Below are positions 16,293 through 24,565 of a stretch of 38,505 nt of DNA, piece after piece. The notes beneath the pieces are model-generated. The model did not search any database, had not been told where the DNA came from, and saw only the letters and a list, made by a program, of their open reading frames with translations. How positions within the stretch are numbered: the first letter of the stretch is position 1; every line of letters begins with the position of its first letter. The position numbers were made by a program, and so were the translations under genes. Source of the stretch: an uncultured Verrucomicrobiota bacterium (GTDB taxonomy: Bacteria; Verrucomicrobiota; Verrucomicrobiia; Limisphaerales; CAIMTB01); assembly GCA_903844265.1 (NCBI GenBank), contig CAIMTB010000539.1, positions 1 through 38,505 of the forward strand, read 5' to 3'.

Positions 16293-18275
16293 CTATTTCC
16301 CCTCCAACCAAGGTGTGACCTTCTCCACCCAACGCGCGGCGTGCTCGCGAAGGCCGGCGCCGCTGAAGTGGACGCCCTTGCCCTCGCTGTCGCGCAGATC
16401 GCCCTTGAGGGCATCACTGTCGGGACCTTCCAAAGCGAGGCCCTGCCTCCACAACGCTGCCTGGGCCGCGCGGATGTCTGGCGAGGATTCATCGCCCGGC
16501 ACGTGATAACTCGCCTGCGCGACGAACCACGGCGCCTCCCATCCGATCTCGCGGCGCGATGCGCGTATGAGCTGCTCGAGGTACTCGCTGTACAGGTTGC
16601 CGGGCAGCGTCCGCGTCGTGTCCGCCTGGTTGGCGTCGCTTTCACCCTGGTGCCAAAGCACTGCCCGAAAGCCACGCGGACCCAACTGCTTCATGCGGGC
16701 GGTGAACGTCCTGAAGATCGATCCCTTGCTCTCCCAGTTCCCATCGGAGAGCTTTCGCACGTTGCCCGTCAGGGTCGGCGGATTGGGGAACCTTGCGCCC
16801 TCTGGCAGCCACTCGCGCACACTGCTGGCACCCACCCCGCAGGCTAGGATGCCGACCGGCACATGAAATCTCTCCACGATGGCATCGCCGAAAGGTGGAA
16901 TGAAACTGCCGCCGTCACCACTGGCGCCCGGTTGAGGATCGTCTGCCGGCCGCCATCGCCCCCCGTCGAACGCGGCGACAAGACCGGTCCTGGTCTTCTG
17001 TTTCTCCTCGCCGTGGTTGGCGGAATTCGACTGACCGGCGACGACGAACACCTCCCCCACGCCCACATGCTCGATCACCGACTCGGCCACCAGGTGCGCC
17101 CCCGATAACGCGCGGACTTCCAGCCGATGCCAACCGCCCGCAGACATCTCCCAGTCCGCCTCAAACCTACGCCTCTCCGGACCCACCGGCAGTTGCCGCC
17201 ACTCCCCGGGCCTGCCAGCCACTATGAGGCGAGCCTCGAGAATCAACGGGCCCTCGGCGAGGCCGGCCAATTCCCCACGGACAACCACGACCGCGTTGTT
17301 CTTCGCGCCGCGTTGGATGACCTGATAATCCAACGGTGAAACCAGGGTGATGTTGGGCCCGGCATGGGCCTTCACAAAGGCCACCAATTCCGGGTTCTGG
17401 AAGAAGCCCGGCCACATGTTATGCCCTTGGCCGGGCGGGACGATCAATTGCATGGATCCACCCAAGGCCCCGTAGCGCTCCTTAACCAGACCGGAATTAG
17501 CCTCCAGCGGGACGACGGCATCCACGTCCCCATGAATGGCGAAGAGCGGGACCCTGTTTGCAGCGAGCCGCGCCAGGCGGTCGATGGGATTGTGTTCCTT
17601 GAGGTGCGATTCGAGTTCCTCGGGCTGCATTCCATAGGCTCCCGCGGCCTTCGTCACCCCCGGGTAACTCGCAATACTGCACACCGGATAAATGCCGGCG
17701 AAGCCCGCGATTTTGTCCGGATTCTCCGCGGCCCAGGAAAGAGCCATCAACCCGCCACGACTCCGTCCCAATAATACCGGTTTCCCGGAATAACCCCGCG
17801 CCTCCGTCATCCCGGCATGAAACAACGTGAACAGTTTACGACCATCGGGACTGCCAAAAGACTCACCCACGTCGATGCCGGCGACGGCAATTCCTGCGCT
17901 CAGGAAGCGGTCGAACATCCACTGCTCCTCCCTGCCAGGAAGACCGGGCAAGGTTGGCGCGTACCAGACCCAGGGCTTTGAGGTCCTGAGGGGCAGGTCC
18001 GTCGGAAGATCGACGGAGGGTCGCGCCGTGTCGCGATCGTCCGAAGGTCGACCCACCGGCGGCGTCGAGGGACGGACACCCTCCATCAAGGGCCGTTTGA
18101 CGCGTATGATTCCCTGGGGCGGAATAATAAACGCCGTGTGGCCGTCCACTTGGAAAACCTCACCCGGCAAAGGCAGATCCTTGTGGGCGGGGGGAGACTC
18201 TCCTGCAAGGAGGCCCCGCAACGACTGACTGAGCAGGAGGAGACCCCATGTCAACCAATGTAAGTTTACTTTCAT
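16293..18275 (-). CDS. Secreted alpha/beta-hydrolase plus SASA esterase fusion
   Basis: 660 residues carrying two esterase-like modules. After a signal peptide (about 1-25) comes an alpha/beta-hydrolase (about 40-345) with nucleophile S172 (GRSRGG), an acid in IHGDVDAVVPL and a histidine in GQGHNMWPG. The second module is a SASA-type SGNH esterase (about 405-655) with S416 (GQSNSANHG), LWHQGESD and H636 (GVHFSG). Either may deacylate sugars; together they might act on two ester types. A Pro/Arg/Asp-rich insert near residues 65-103 interrupts the N-terminal fold. The start at 18275 puts the signal peptide at the N-terminus. It is followed one base later by the other SASA gene. Confidence 0.87.
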   Translation of the reverse strand: MKVNLHWLTWGLLLLSQSLRGLLAGESPPAHKDLPLPGEVFQVDGHTAFIIPPQGIIRVKRPLMEGVRPSTPPVGRPSDDRDTARPSVDLPTDLPLRTSKPWVWYAPTLPGLPGREEQWMFDRFLSAGIAVAGIDVGESFGSPDGRKLFTLFHAGMTEARGYSGKPVLLGRSRGGLMALSWAAENPDKIAGFAGIYPVCSIASYPGVTKAAGAYGMQPEELESHLKEHNPIDRLARLAANRVPLFAIHGDVDAVVPLEANSGLVKERYGALGGSMQLIVPPGQGHNMWPGFFQNPELVAFVKAHAGPNITLVSPLDYQVIQRGAKNNAVVVVRGELAGLAEGPLILEARLIVAGRPGEWRQLPVGPERRRFEADWEMSAGGWHRLEVRALSGAHLVAESVIEHVGVGEVFVVAGQSNSANHGEEKQKTRTGLVAAFDGGRWRPADDPQPGASGDGGSFIPPFGDAIVERFHVPVGILACGVGASSVREWLPEGARFPNPPTLTGNVRKLSDGNWESKGSIFRTFTARMKQLGPRGFRAVLWHQGESDANQADTTRTLPGNLYSEYLEQLIRASRREIGWEAPWFVAQASYHVPGDESSPDIRAAQAALWRQGLALEGPDSDALKGDLRDSEGKGVHFSGAGLREHAARWVEKVTPWLEGK

Positions 18276-18300
18276 GATCCAACCTATAAGCCCGCCGAAA

Positions 18301-18312
18301 AAGGACCTGTCC
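18301..18312. repeat. AAGGACCTGTCC motif, third occurrence
   Basis: The 12-base motif shared with the tandem units at 24421-24480, here just upstream of the fusion-esterase start in the 133-base gap 18276-18408. Because it is short, it may be a remnant of a repeat element or coincidence. Confidence 0.4.
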
Positions 18313-18356
18313 ATCGCGGCCGGCGACGTAAGGAGGCTCCATTCATTGGCGTTTGG

Positions 18357-18368
18357 CTCAAGTTTGAG
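18357..18368. promoter_or_regulatory. Short inverted repeat upstream of esterase operon
   Basis: CTCAAGTTTGAG is an inverted repeat (CTCAA / TTGAG, spacer GT) about 85 bases upstream of the esterase start. It could be an operator half-site pair. Evidence is symmetry and location only. Confidence 0.25.
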
Positions 18369-18408
18369 TCTCCTGACGTCGACTGCTACGGTCTTTTTGA
18401 CGGGCCGC

Positions 18409-20865
18409 CTATCTGTTCGGAACCTGATTCAACGTGTAATACGCTACATCATGCAGCAGACGCTGCCCGCTGCTGTCGCGTAGGCCCGGAAGGTGCAACT
18501 CGTGGATGTGCCCGACGACAAGTTTGTCCACAACGAGACGGACGCTGAGCCCATCGGGGCTGCGCGTCGCGGAAACGATCCGCTGGTCGGCCTGCTCGAT
18601 CTCGGGTCCACCGTAATTCTCATAATAGTGGTGGGTGAATGTCTCGAGCGTATAACTGCCGATGTCCGAGGCGCTGGAGGCCTCCACCGGCGAGGTGAAA
18701 CGCAGGTTGAAGCCGTCCGGCGTGACCTTCATCGAATGGACTTCAAACGGGGTCCTGCCTGTCCAATCAAGCCGTTGCAGCGCCTTTTCCGAAAGGCCAC
18801 GCACCGGCCACCCGCGCTTGCTGCCGCCCACGAAGATCTGGCCCCGCCCCGTGAGCGTGCCGCCGATGAGGCCTGTCGCGAAACCCTGGCGAAACGGATA
18901 ACACGCACCCTGATAGAGGCCGTCCACCTTCTCCATCTCGGCACGCATCACCAGGCTCAAGGTGTAATCGGCGACAAAGAATTGTCCCGCGAACGGACCA
19001 AACCTTCCCGCCGAGACATCCAACATCACGGCGGACGCACTCTGGCCCATCTTCTTGTAGGGAAATGTCACGGACGGCAGCACGAGCTGGGGAATGCGCC
19101 GGGCGTCAAGATGACGTCGACCACCGTCGCCGTCGGTCGGCTCCGCGGGGCGCGGCCCCATGCCGGGCGCGTGGTCATACCATCTGTTCCCAATCGGATG
19201 CCCCATGAAGCCTCCCGGCCGGAGTTGCTTCAAGGTGTTCGCGCTGGCCCACGGCCCCTGACTCTCGGCATAGAAGACATCGCCCTCGGCATTGAACCCA
19301 ATCCCGCCCGGACTCCGCAGACCGCTGCACATCACCTCCCAACGCCCATCGGGAAAGTGCCGCAGCGCCCAACCGCGAAAGAGCCGGTCCGACGTATAAC
19401 TGCCCGTAAGCCCGTGGAGCGTCCAGACGGCACCGTCCTTGTCGAACCCGGAACCGAACGTGAACTCGTGCTCCCCGCCCCAGGCCCACGCGTCGCTCAC
19501 GGTCTCGAAGCGGTCCGCACGCCCGTCCCCATCGGTGTCGAGGACGCGCGTCACCTCACCCTGTTGCGTGGCGTACAGCACGCCTTCGCGCCAGGCGAGG
19601 CCCAGGACCTCGGTGAGCCCCGTCGCGAAGAGTTTCCAGACCGGCGCCGGTGGAGTCGCGTCGGCGCCCGTGGCGAAATAGATCTCCCCACGGCGCGTTC
19701 CAACGACCAACCGCCCATCCGCCAGCCATAGGATGCTGCCGGCCTCCATCACGCCATCCAGGGGCATCGGCACGTCCACGATGCGGTAATGACCTGCCTC
19801 ACGCTCGTTGATCGGCACGTCGCCAAGATCGTCGGTGCTGAGGTTCTGCTGCACTTCCAGCGGCGTGACGCCACGCCGGTATCCACCAAAGTCGCTCTTC
19901 CTCGGGGCGTACTTACCCACATGCTCCACGTCGGACACGGGCGGTATCTTGTCCTCCAAGCCCATGCACCAATAGCAGGCGTTGACGAACATCCGGCGTA
20001 CTCCCTCCTCCTTGAAATCATCGCCGTATCCCATCGTGGTGGTGAAGACACGGGCCGCCCTGCCTTCGCTGCCGGTAAACGTTTTGGTCCAGGCAATGGG
20101 GACGGGCGGCTTGCCCTCGTCCGGCTTGTCGTCCGGCATAAGTCCCACCAACGGTTGCCCCAGCACCAACGGCCGGCTGTCACCTTCCAACGTCGTGACC
20201 TTGTAGGCGTGGGAGAGACCCCAGATGCGCCCGACGCCACGTAGGATCGGGTGATCCTTCATCTCCGGCACAAGAATACCCAGGGTGCTCTGGCTTCGAT
20301 AACCGCCGTAGTGATCAATCCACGTCTCGCCAAGGACCTGCCGGCCAAAGCCACCCTTGAACTCCGGATGCGGACCACGCCAGGCCCATTCGGAATACTT
20401 TTCCTTCTGGAACCGGTCGTAGTCGAAGGCGTGCGTCGCCGTCCGGACGCCAATGATCGGCCGGCCGGAATTCACATAGTCCACGAACTTGGCCATCTGG
20501 CCCTCGGGCAGATGCCGAAACCGGGTGAACACCACCATCAGGTCGGCGTCCTTCAGCGCGTCCAGGCCCGGAATGTTGTCATTGACCTTGGGATCTATCT
20601 CGCCGGTTTTGGGATCCACCGAGAACAGCACGGTGCAGTGAAAGCCGTGGCGCTGCGCCAGGATCCTCGCCATCGCCGGCATCGATTCCTCCGAGCGATA
20701 TTCCTCGTCGCCCGTGATGAACACGATGCGCTTGCCCTTGCCGGGACCCGAACCCGCCTTGTAGGTGATCCACTGGTCGTCCCCCGCCTGGCCACCGTAG
20801 ACAAGCCCAAGGACCACGGCCATGGCGATCATCGCGCGACTCACGAACGCGGACTTACCAGACAT
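18409..20865 (-). CDS. Exported ThuA-like domain plus sorbosone-dehydrogenase-like propeller protein
   Basis: 818 residues. A signal peptide (to about residue 28) precedes a ThuA-like/glutamine-amidotransferase-fold domain (about 40-290: VFITGDEEYRSEES, DALKDADLMVVFTRFRHLP, RPIIGVRTATHAF, LGETWIDHYG). A beta-propeller-like region follows (about 390-730: ADGRLVVGTRRGEIYF, GLAWREGVLYATQQGEVTRV, DTDGDGRADRFET, GGIGFNAEGDVFYAE), then a terminal beta domain. ThuA proteins act in trehalose and keto-sugar use; the propeller resembles sugar or sorbosone dehydrogenases. No CxxCH is present. The ATG at 20865 has a strong GGAGGTGGAGT just before it and overlaps the upstream cytochrome gene by 11 bases, suggesting coupled translation and a redox partnership. 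The reaction is unknown. Confidence 0.85.
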   Translation of the reverse strand: MSGKSAFVSRAMIAMAVVLGLVYGGQAGDDQWITYKAGSGPGKGKRIVFITGDEEYRSEESMPAMARILAQRHGFHCTVLFSVDPKTGEIDPKVNDNIPGLDALKDADLMVVFTRFRHLPEGQMAKFVDYVNSGRPIIGVRTATHAFDYDRFQKEKYSEWAWRGPHPEFKGGFGRQVLGETWIDHYGGYRSQSTLGILVPEMKDHPILRGVGRIWGLSHAYKVTTLEGDSRPLVLGQPLVGLMPDDKPDEGKPPVPIAWTKTFTGSEGRAARVFTTTMGYGDDFKEEGVRRMFVNACYWCMGLEDKIPPVSDVEHVGKYAPRKSDFGGYRRGVTPLEVQQNLSTDDLGDVPINEREAGHYRIVDVPMPLDGVMEAGSILWLADGRLVVGTRRGEIYFATGADATPPAPVWKLFATGLTEVLGLAWREGVLYATQQGEVTRVLDTDGDGRADRFETVSDAWAWGGEHEFTFGSGFDKDGAVWTLHGLTGSYTSDRLFRGWALRHFPDGRWEVMCSGLRSPGGIGFNAEGDVFYAESQGPWASANTLKQLRPGGFMGHPIGNRWYDHAPGMGPRPAEPTDGDGGRRHLDARRIPQLVLPSVTFPYKKMGQSASAVMLDVSAGRFGPFAGQFFVADYTLSLVMRAEMEKVDGLYQGACYPFRQGFATGLIGGTLTGRGQIFVGGSKRGWPVRGLSEKALQRLDWTGRTPFEVHSMKVTPDGFNLRFTSPVEASSASDIGSYTLETFTHHYYENYGGPEIEQADQRIVSATRSPDGLSVRLVVDKLVVGHIHELHLPGLRDSSGQRLLHDVAYYTLNQVPNR

Positions 20866-23509
20866 ACTCCACCTCCAGTCGGGGGTTCTTATCCGTGGAA
20901 GAAATGGGAACAAGCAGTTCGCCCCGGCCTGATTCACCACGGACAAAGGCGTCCGCGCCTCCCCGGACACGCAAGGTGAGTGAGTCGTCGAGACGCCAGC
21001 TCCCGTCGCCGACAGACATGAGCCTTCCCGTCGCAAGCCGCAGGTGGAGGCCGCCCGGCGGCGAACCGGTGAACTTCACCGTGCGGCGCAACCCGGTCTT
21101 CCCGGCGTTGTGGGTTGGCGACAGGAAATCCTCGATGCCCAGATCATGGAACGAATAGAGAAGTACCGGTTGCTTGAGGCCATCCAGCTGGTAGCCACGG
21201 AATTTCATGCCGAGCGCCTTGCTCGATTCCACCGGCCAGGGCGTCAGTGCATCCTGAAGCACCGCGAGCGCGGGGCCGTGCGGGAAGATGACGACGTTGG
21301 TGCCGAGCGGACGGATGCTGCCCATGCCCTGCACCCCCCAATGGGGACCGGCATTCAGGAAGCGTCCGCGCCAGAGAAGCGCAAACCGCATTTCCTCCGC
21401 GTCAAAGGCGGCGTTCAGCTGCCCCGGATAACCCACCGCCACGGCGCGGAAGCCCGCTTCCCATAACTTTCCGCGATACACGACCGCCTCGCCGCCAACG
21501 ACAAGCTCCAGACTTTGCCGGCTGAGTCCCTCGGGAAATTTCGCGCGCGAACCCTCGGCAAGATAGGTCCACAGCGCGGCGTGCTGGCGGTCCGTGTCGC
21601 CGCCCAAAAGCGAGGTCAGCGGGCTGACTCCGTCAGGCCAGAACGACGGCATGCGCGTACCCGGATGAAACCGGGCGGGATCGAGAAGAAACCGGCGAAA
21701 CCAATCCTCATTCAAGCGCTCGGTCGCTGTCGTGAGGTCGATGATCTGCAGCGCCTGGGCTGGCTGCCGATTGAAGCGATGACACGCGATGCACGAAAGG
21801 CCATCCGTGCCGATCATCCTGCGCCCGGCGGCCCGCTGGACATCAGGTGCATCCGGAGCAGGCGGGAGGCTTTGCTCGCGACGGTCCAACGCGACAAACA
21901 AACCGGTCAGATGCCGGATGTTATCCGCTCCGAACTGGGGCATCCGGGTATTGGAATAGGAACGTACGCTCGCGCCGGTTGCCAGCACGTTGCCAAGCCA
22001 CGCTGGCCGGAGCCGGTCGCCGACGCCGTCGAGTCGTGGCGGCAGACGGCCTTCGTCGCCCAGATCCTCGCCGTTCGAGGTGAAGAAGGCATCCCGCTCA
22101 GGCGCGACTCCCCCGGCACCGTCCCTGACATGACACGCGGTGCACTGCAGCGACGCCAGAGTGTGGGCCACGCGCTGCCGGGCGGAAGGCGCCGCCAGGT
22201 CGGGGCGCTTCAGTGCCGTCAATGCAGCCCTCAATGCGTCGCGTTGCGTCGCGTCGAGAAGATAGTCCGGAGCGTTGGCAGCGGGCTTCTCCGCCAGGCA
22301 GCCATTCTCGGCGTGGAGGGCGGCCAGGGAGGGCAAGGGCACCGTCGGAGGTTTGGATTCGTGGCACGTGGCGCAATTCAACTCCTGGTACAGCGCACGT
22401 CCCCTCGCAGCCTTCGCGGCATCCACGATGAACGCCGCCGACTCCCCGACCTGATCGCGCGCGCTTCGCATTCGTGCAGCGGGAATGACTTCACGCGCCA
22501 CACCCGGACCTTCCCATTCCACCTTGAGCGCAGGATCCTTCGACCCGCGCTGCACGTAATCCACGACGATGGGATGCCAGCCAGGATCCAACTGGAGCGA
22601 GCCCTCGGCATCCACGCTCTCGCGTTCCCAGCTGTCTTCACCCACCAGCCATTCCCGACGGACCGACAGCCGGCTCGCCCCGGTGGCGCTGAGGCGGAAG
22701 GTGTATTCGCCGGGCCGATCGACTTGAAGCCAGCCCGCGAAGCGGAGGGCGTAGCCCCGGTCACGGCCCATGGCCTCGAGTGTGAAATGGGTCGCCGGTC
22801 CCGTGCGCGACACCTCCCCGGAATCGAGATCCTCCAGCGAACGGATCCGCCCCCGATACTGCGCCACCTCAAGCGTGGCCGGCACCCTGGTTTCGCGAAG
22901 CAGGTAGTGCGCAATGTCGGCCGCCTCGATATCTGTCAGATTCATCCCCGGCATGCGTCCCGACGGACGCGTGGCCAACGGATCTTGCAGGAACAACCGA
23001 AGCCCTTCGAACGACCACTTCTCCACCATGCTCGGCAAGGGTGAGGATATCATCCCGCTTGGACTCCTGTTCTGCGGCGCGTGACAGGCCACGCAGCCCA
23101 CCCGGTGATAGAGGTTCTCCCCTCGCGCCACCGCCGCCCGGTCCGGCAGGACCCGGCGGAATTTTCCAGGCGCCAACGAAAGGAGATGGTGGGTCAAGGC
23201 CTCGGACGCAAGCGCCCGCTCCACGTCCGGCATTCCATGCAGGACATCCGGCATCGTGCTGCCAGACATCGTCCCCTGGGGCGAAGCAAGATGGCGCTGC
23301 AACCACTCCGGACCCACCCGCGTCCCGACATCCTCCAACCGCGGTGCCAGCTTCGGGGACATCCAGGCCGCCTGGTTCTCCGTCGCCGCATGGCACGCGA
23401 CACAATTCAACTCACCGATGAGCACGAGGCCATCAACACCTCCCGCATCGGCGCTGCAAAGCCCGACGACGCCAACCAGCAGGAGCAGGAACAAAGGACG
23501 CGCATTCAT
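20855..23509 (-). CDS. Five-haem-motif cytochrome c with PA14-like domain
   Basis: 884 residues with a signal peptide (about 1-20) and five CxxCH sites starting at C36, C139, C379, C456 and C573, each in a cytochrome-c-like context (ELNCVACH, RVGCVACH, ELNCATCH, SLQCTACH, GLSCIACH). Between the second and third sites lies a PA14-like beta-sandwich (about 215-345: YALRFAGWLQVDRPGEYTFRLSATG). The last 250 or so residues form beta-rich domains without haem motifs. It should be exported, loaded with up to five c-type haems and able to take electrons from a periplasmic dehydrogenase; the partner encoded 11 bases inside its 3' end is the obvious candidate. Architecture matches large PVC-superphylum cytochromes, but the electron route is unknown. 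Confidence 0.88.
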   Translation of the reverse strand: MNARPLFLLLLVGVVGLCSADAGGVDGLVLIGELNCVACHAATENQAAWMSPKLAPRLEDVGTRVGPEWLQRHLASPQGTMSGSTMPDVLHGMPDVERALASEALTHHLLSLAPGKFRRVLPDRAAVARGENLYHRVGCVACHAPQNRSPSGMISSPLPSMVEKWSFEGLRLFLQDPLATRPSGRMPGMNLTDIEAADIAHYLLRETRVPATLEVAQYRGRIRSLEDLDSGEVSRTGPATHFTLEAMGRDRGYALRFAGWLQVDRPGEYTFRLSATGASRLSVRREWLVGEDSWERESVDAEGSLQLDPGWHPIVVDYVQRGSKDPALKVEWEGPGVAREVIPAARMRSARDQVGESAAFIVDAAKAARGRALYQELNCATCHESKPPTVPLPSLAALHAENGCLAEKPAANAPDYLLDATQRDALRAALTALKRPDLAAPSARQRVAHTLASLQCTACHVRDGAGGVAPERDAFFTSNGEDLGDEGRLPPRLDGVGDRLRPAWLGNVLATGASVRSYSNTRMPQFGADNIRHLTGLFVALDRREQSLPPAPDAPDVQRAAGRRMIGTDGLSCIACHRFNRQPAQALQIIDLTTATERLNEDWFRRFLLDPARFHPGTRMPSFWPDGVSPLTSLLGGDTDRQHAALWTYLAEGSRAKFPEGLSRQSLELVVGGEAVVYRGKLWEAGFRAVAVGYPGQLNAAFDAEEMRFALLWRGRFLNAGPHWGVQGMGSIRPLGTNVVIFPHGPALAVLQDALTPWPVESSKALGMKFRGYQLDGLKQPVLLYSFHDLGIEDFLSPTHNAGKTGLRRTVKFTGSPPGGLHLRLATGRLMSVGDGSWRLDDSLTLRVRGGADAFVRGESGRGELLVPISSTDKNPRLEVEYVW

Positions 23510-23590
23510 GCGATCTGGACCCCTATCTCCCGGGTACATCCCGCCTCGGCGCGAAGCCGCGCCCCGAACGTTGGACGTTGGCTTTTCGCT

Positions 23591-24343
23591 TCATTTCGTC
23601 ACACCCCAGAGCTTCTCAAGCAACTGGTCCATGTCCGGATCGTGCCGCTTCAATTCGTCGCGGGTGAAGGGAAAGAAATCATTGCGCGAGAAAAAGGCCT
23701 CGCTCGATTCGGCGAAATATTCCATGGGATTGGTCATGGCGTAGGCGCGCTCCCGGGTGTTGGGACGTCCGTTGCCGAGCGAACGTTCCACCTTGTCATA
23801 GGAACCGCCCGCCTTCGCCCGATCGTACGCAGCCTTGATGCCTGCGTTCTCGAAGCCCAGCGGCAGCACCCGGTCATGATAGGAATGCGCGAGTTCGTGC
23901 AGGGCGAAATTCGGCATCCGCTTCGTCTCGGCCTCGAAGTTGCGCACATCGGTGAACTCCACCCCGTGGACCATCGCCGGATCACGGCCGTTCTCCCGCA
24001 ACCATCCCGCGCCAGGATGATACTCGGCGCTCGGCCGCACCCCGGGATACTCAGGCGAGAACCACAGCGTCACCTCGCGCAGCTTCCCCACGGCCGGGGC
24101 GGGCACCACGCGGACGATTTCCTGCAACTGCGCCCGCAGGAGCTCGAGCGCCTTCTCCGTCGCCGGCCGGTCCTCGGTGAGCAACCGCTCATTCACCAGC
24201 ACGCGCCAACCCTCGATCGAGTTCGTCTGATGACCGGCCTGGATCTCGCAGACCGGCCAGAGGAACAGGATCACGAACCACGCGAGGCACAAGGCCGCAG
24301 CGGGCAGCCGCAGGAAGCCGGCGCGAGGATGGCAGGTTTTCAT
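23591..24343 (-). CDS. Secreted HExxH metallopeptidase-like protein
   Basis: 250 residues from an ATG at 24343, which sits directly before a signal peptide (about 10-39: FLRLPAAALCLAWFVILFLW). The zinc-binding H149-E-L-A-H153 is in HELAHSYHD, and a likely third ligand is E212 in MEYFAESSEAFF, about 59 residues on, a gluzincin-like arrangement. Other blocks are WRVLVNERLL, TLWFSPEYPGVRPSAEYHPG and KAAYDRAKAGGSYD. No propeptide is recognised. I do not know a named family with certainty; it resembles uncharacterised metallopeptidases linked to exported sugar-processing genes. It lies 81 bases upstream of the cytochrome gene on the same strand and may lead that transcript. Confidence 0.75.
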   Translation of the reverse strand: MKTCHPRAGFLRLPAAALCLAWFVILFLWPVCEIQAGHQTNSIEGWRVLVNERLLTEDRPATEKALELLRAQLQEIVRVVPAPAVGKLREVTLWFSPEYPGVRPSAEYHPGAGWLRENGRDPAMVHGVEFTDVRNFEAETKRMPNFALHELAHSYHDRVLPLGFENAGIKAAYDRAKAGGSYDKVERSLGNGRPNTRERAYAMTNPMEYFAESSEAFFSRNDFFPFTRDELKRHDPDMDQLLEKLWGVTK

Positions 24344-24420
24344 CGGTTGAATGGAGCGACCCCGTGGTAGCTCCCCTTCCATGGCAGGACGATAGAAATG
24401 TCGCGGATCTTCCCCGGAGA

Positions 24421-24480
24421 TCCAACACAAGACCTGTCCCTCTGCTTGTCTTCAACAAAGGACCTGTCCCCCTGTTTTCA
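24421..24480. repeat. 30-nt tandem repeat containing GACCTGTCCC
   Basis: Two adjacent 30-base units (24421-24450 and 24451-24480) are about 22/30 identical, sharing GACCTGTCCC preceded by a CAACA-rich stretch. On the minus strand each reads GGGACAGGTC followed by T-rich DNA. They sit in the 222-base divergent gap between the metallopeptidase and the GH28-like gene, and the motif occurs again at 18301. They may be a REP-type remnant or a binding site. Confidence 0.6.
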
Positions 24481-24565
24481 TCCCAGGGCAGACTGTGGCC
24501 GATCGTTCAAGGATTCGCGCTCCACATCCTAGCGGCGGCCCCCCCGGACGGGTACCCTCAGGTCG

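Noticed and set aside
16292-16675. Upstream open extension of the DUF2341/SASA gene to 1130 residues
   Set aside because: The extra N-terminus is Arg/Ser-rich shadow of the preceding gene; the ATG at 16291 has a strong ribosome site and a signal peptide directly after it.
20866-21036. Upstream extension of the ThuA gene to 875 residues
   Set aside because: It would overlap the cytochrome gene by about 180 bases and hide the signal peptide; the ATG at 20865 has a GGAGGTGGAG site.
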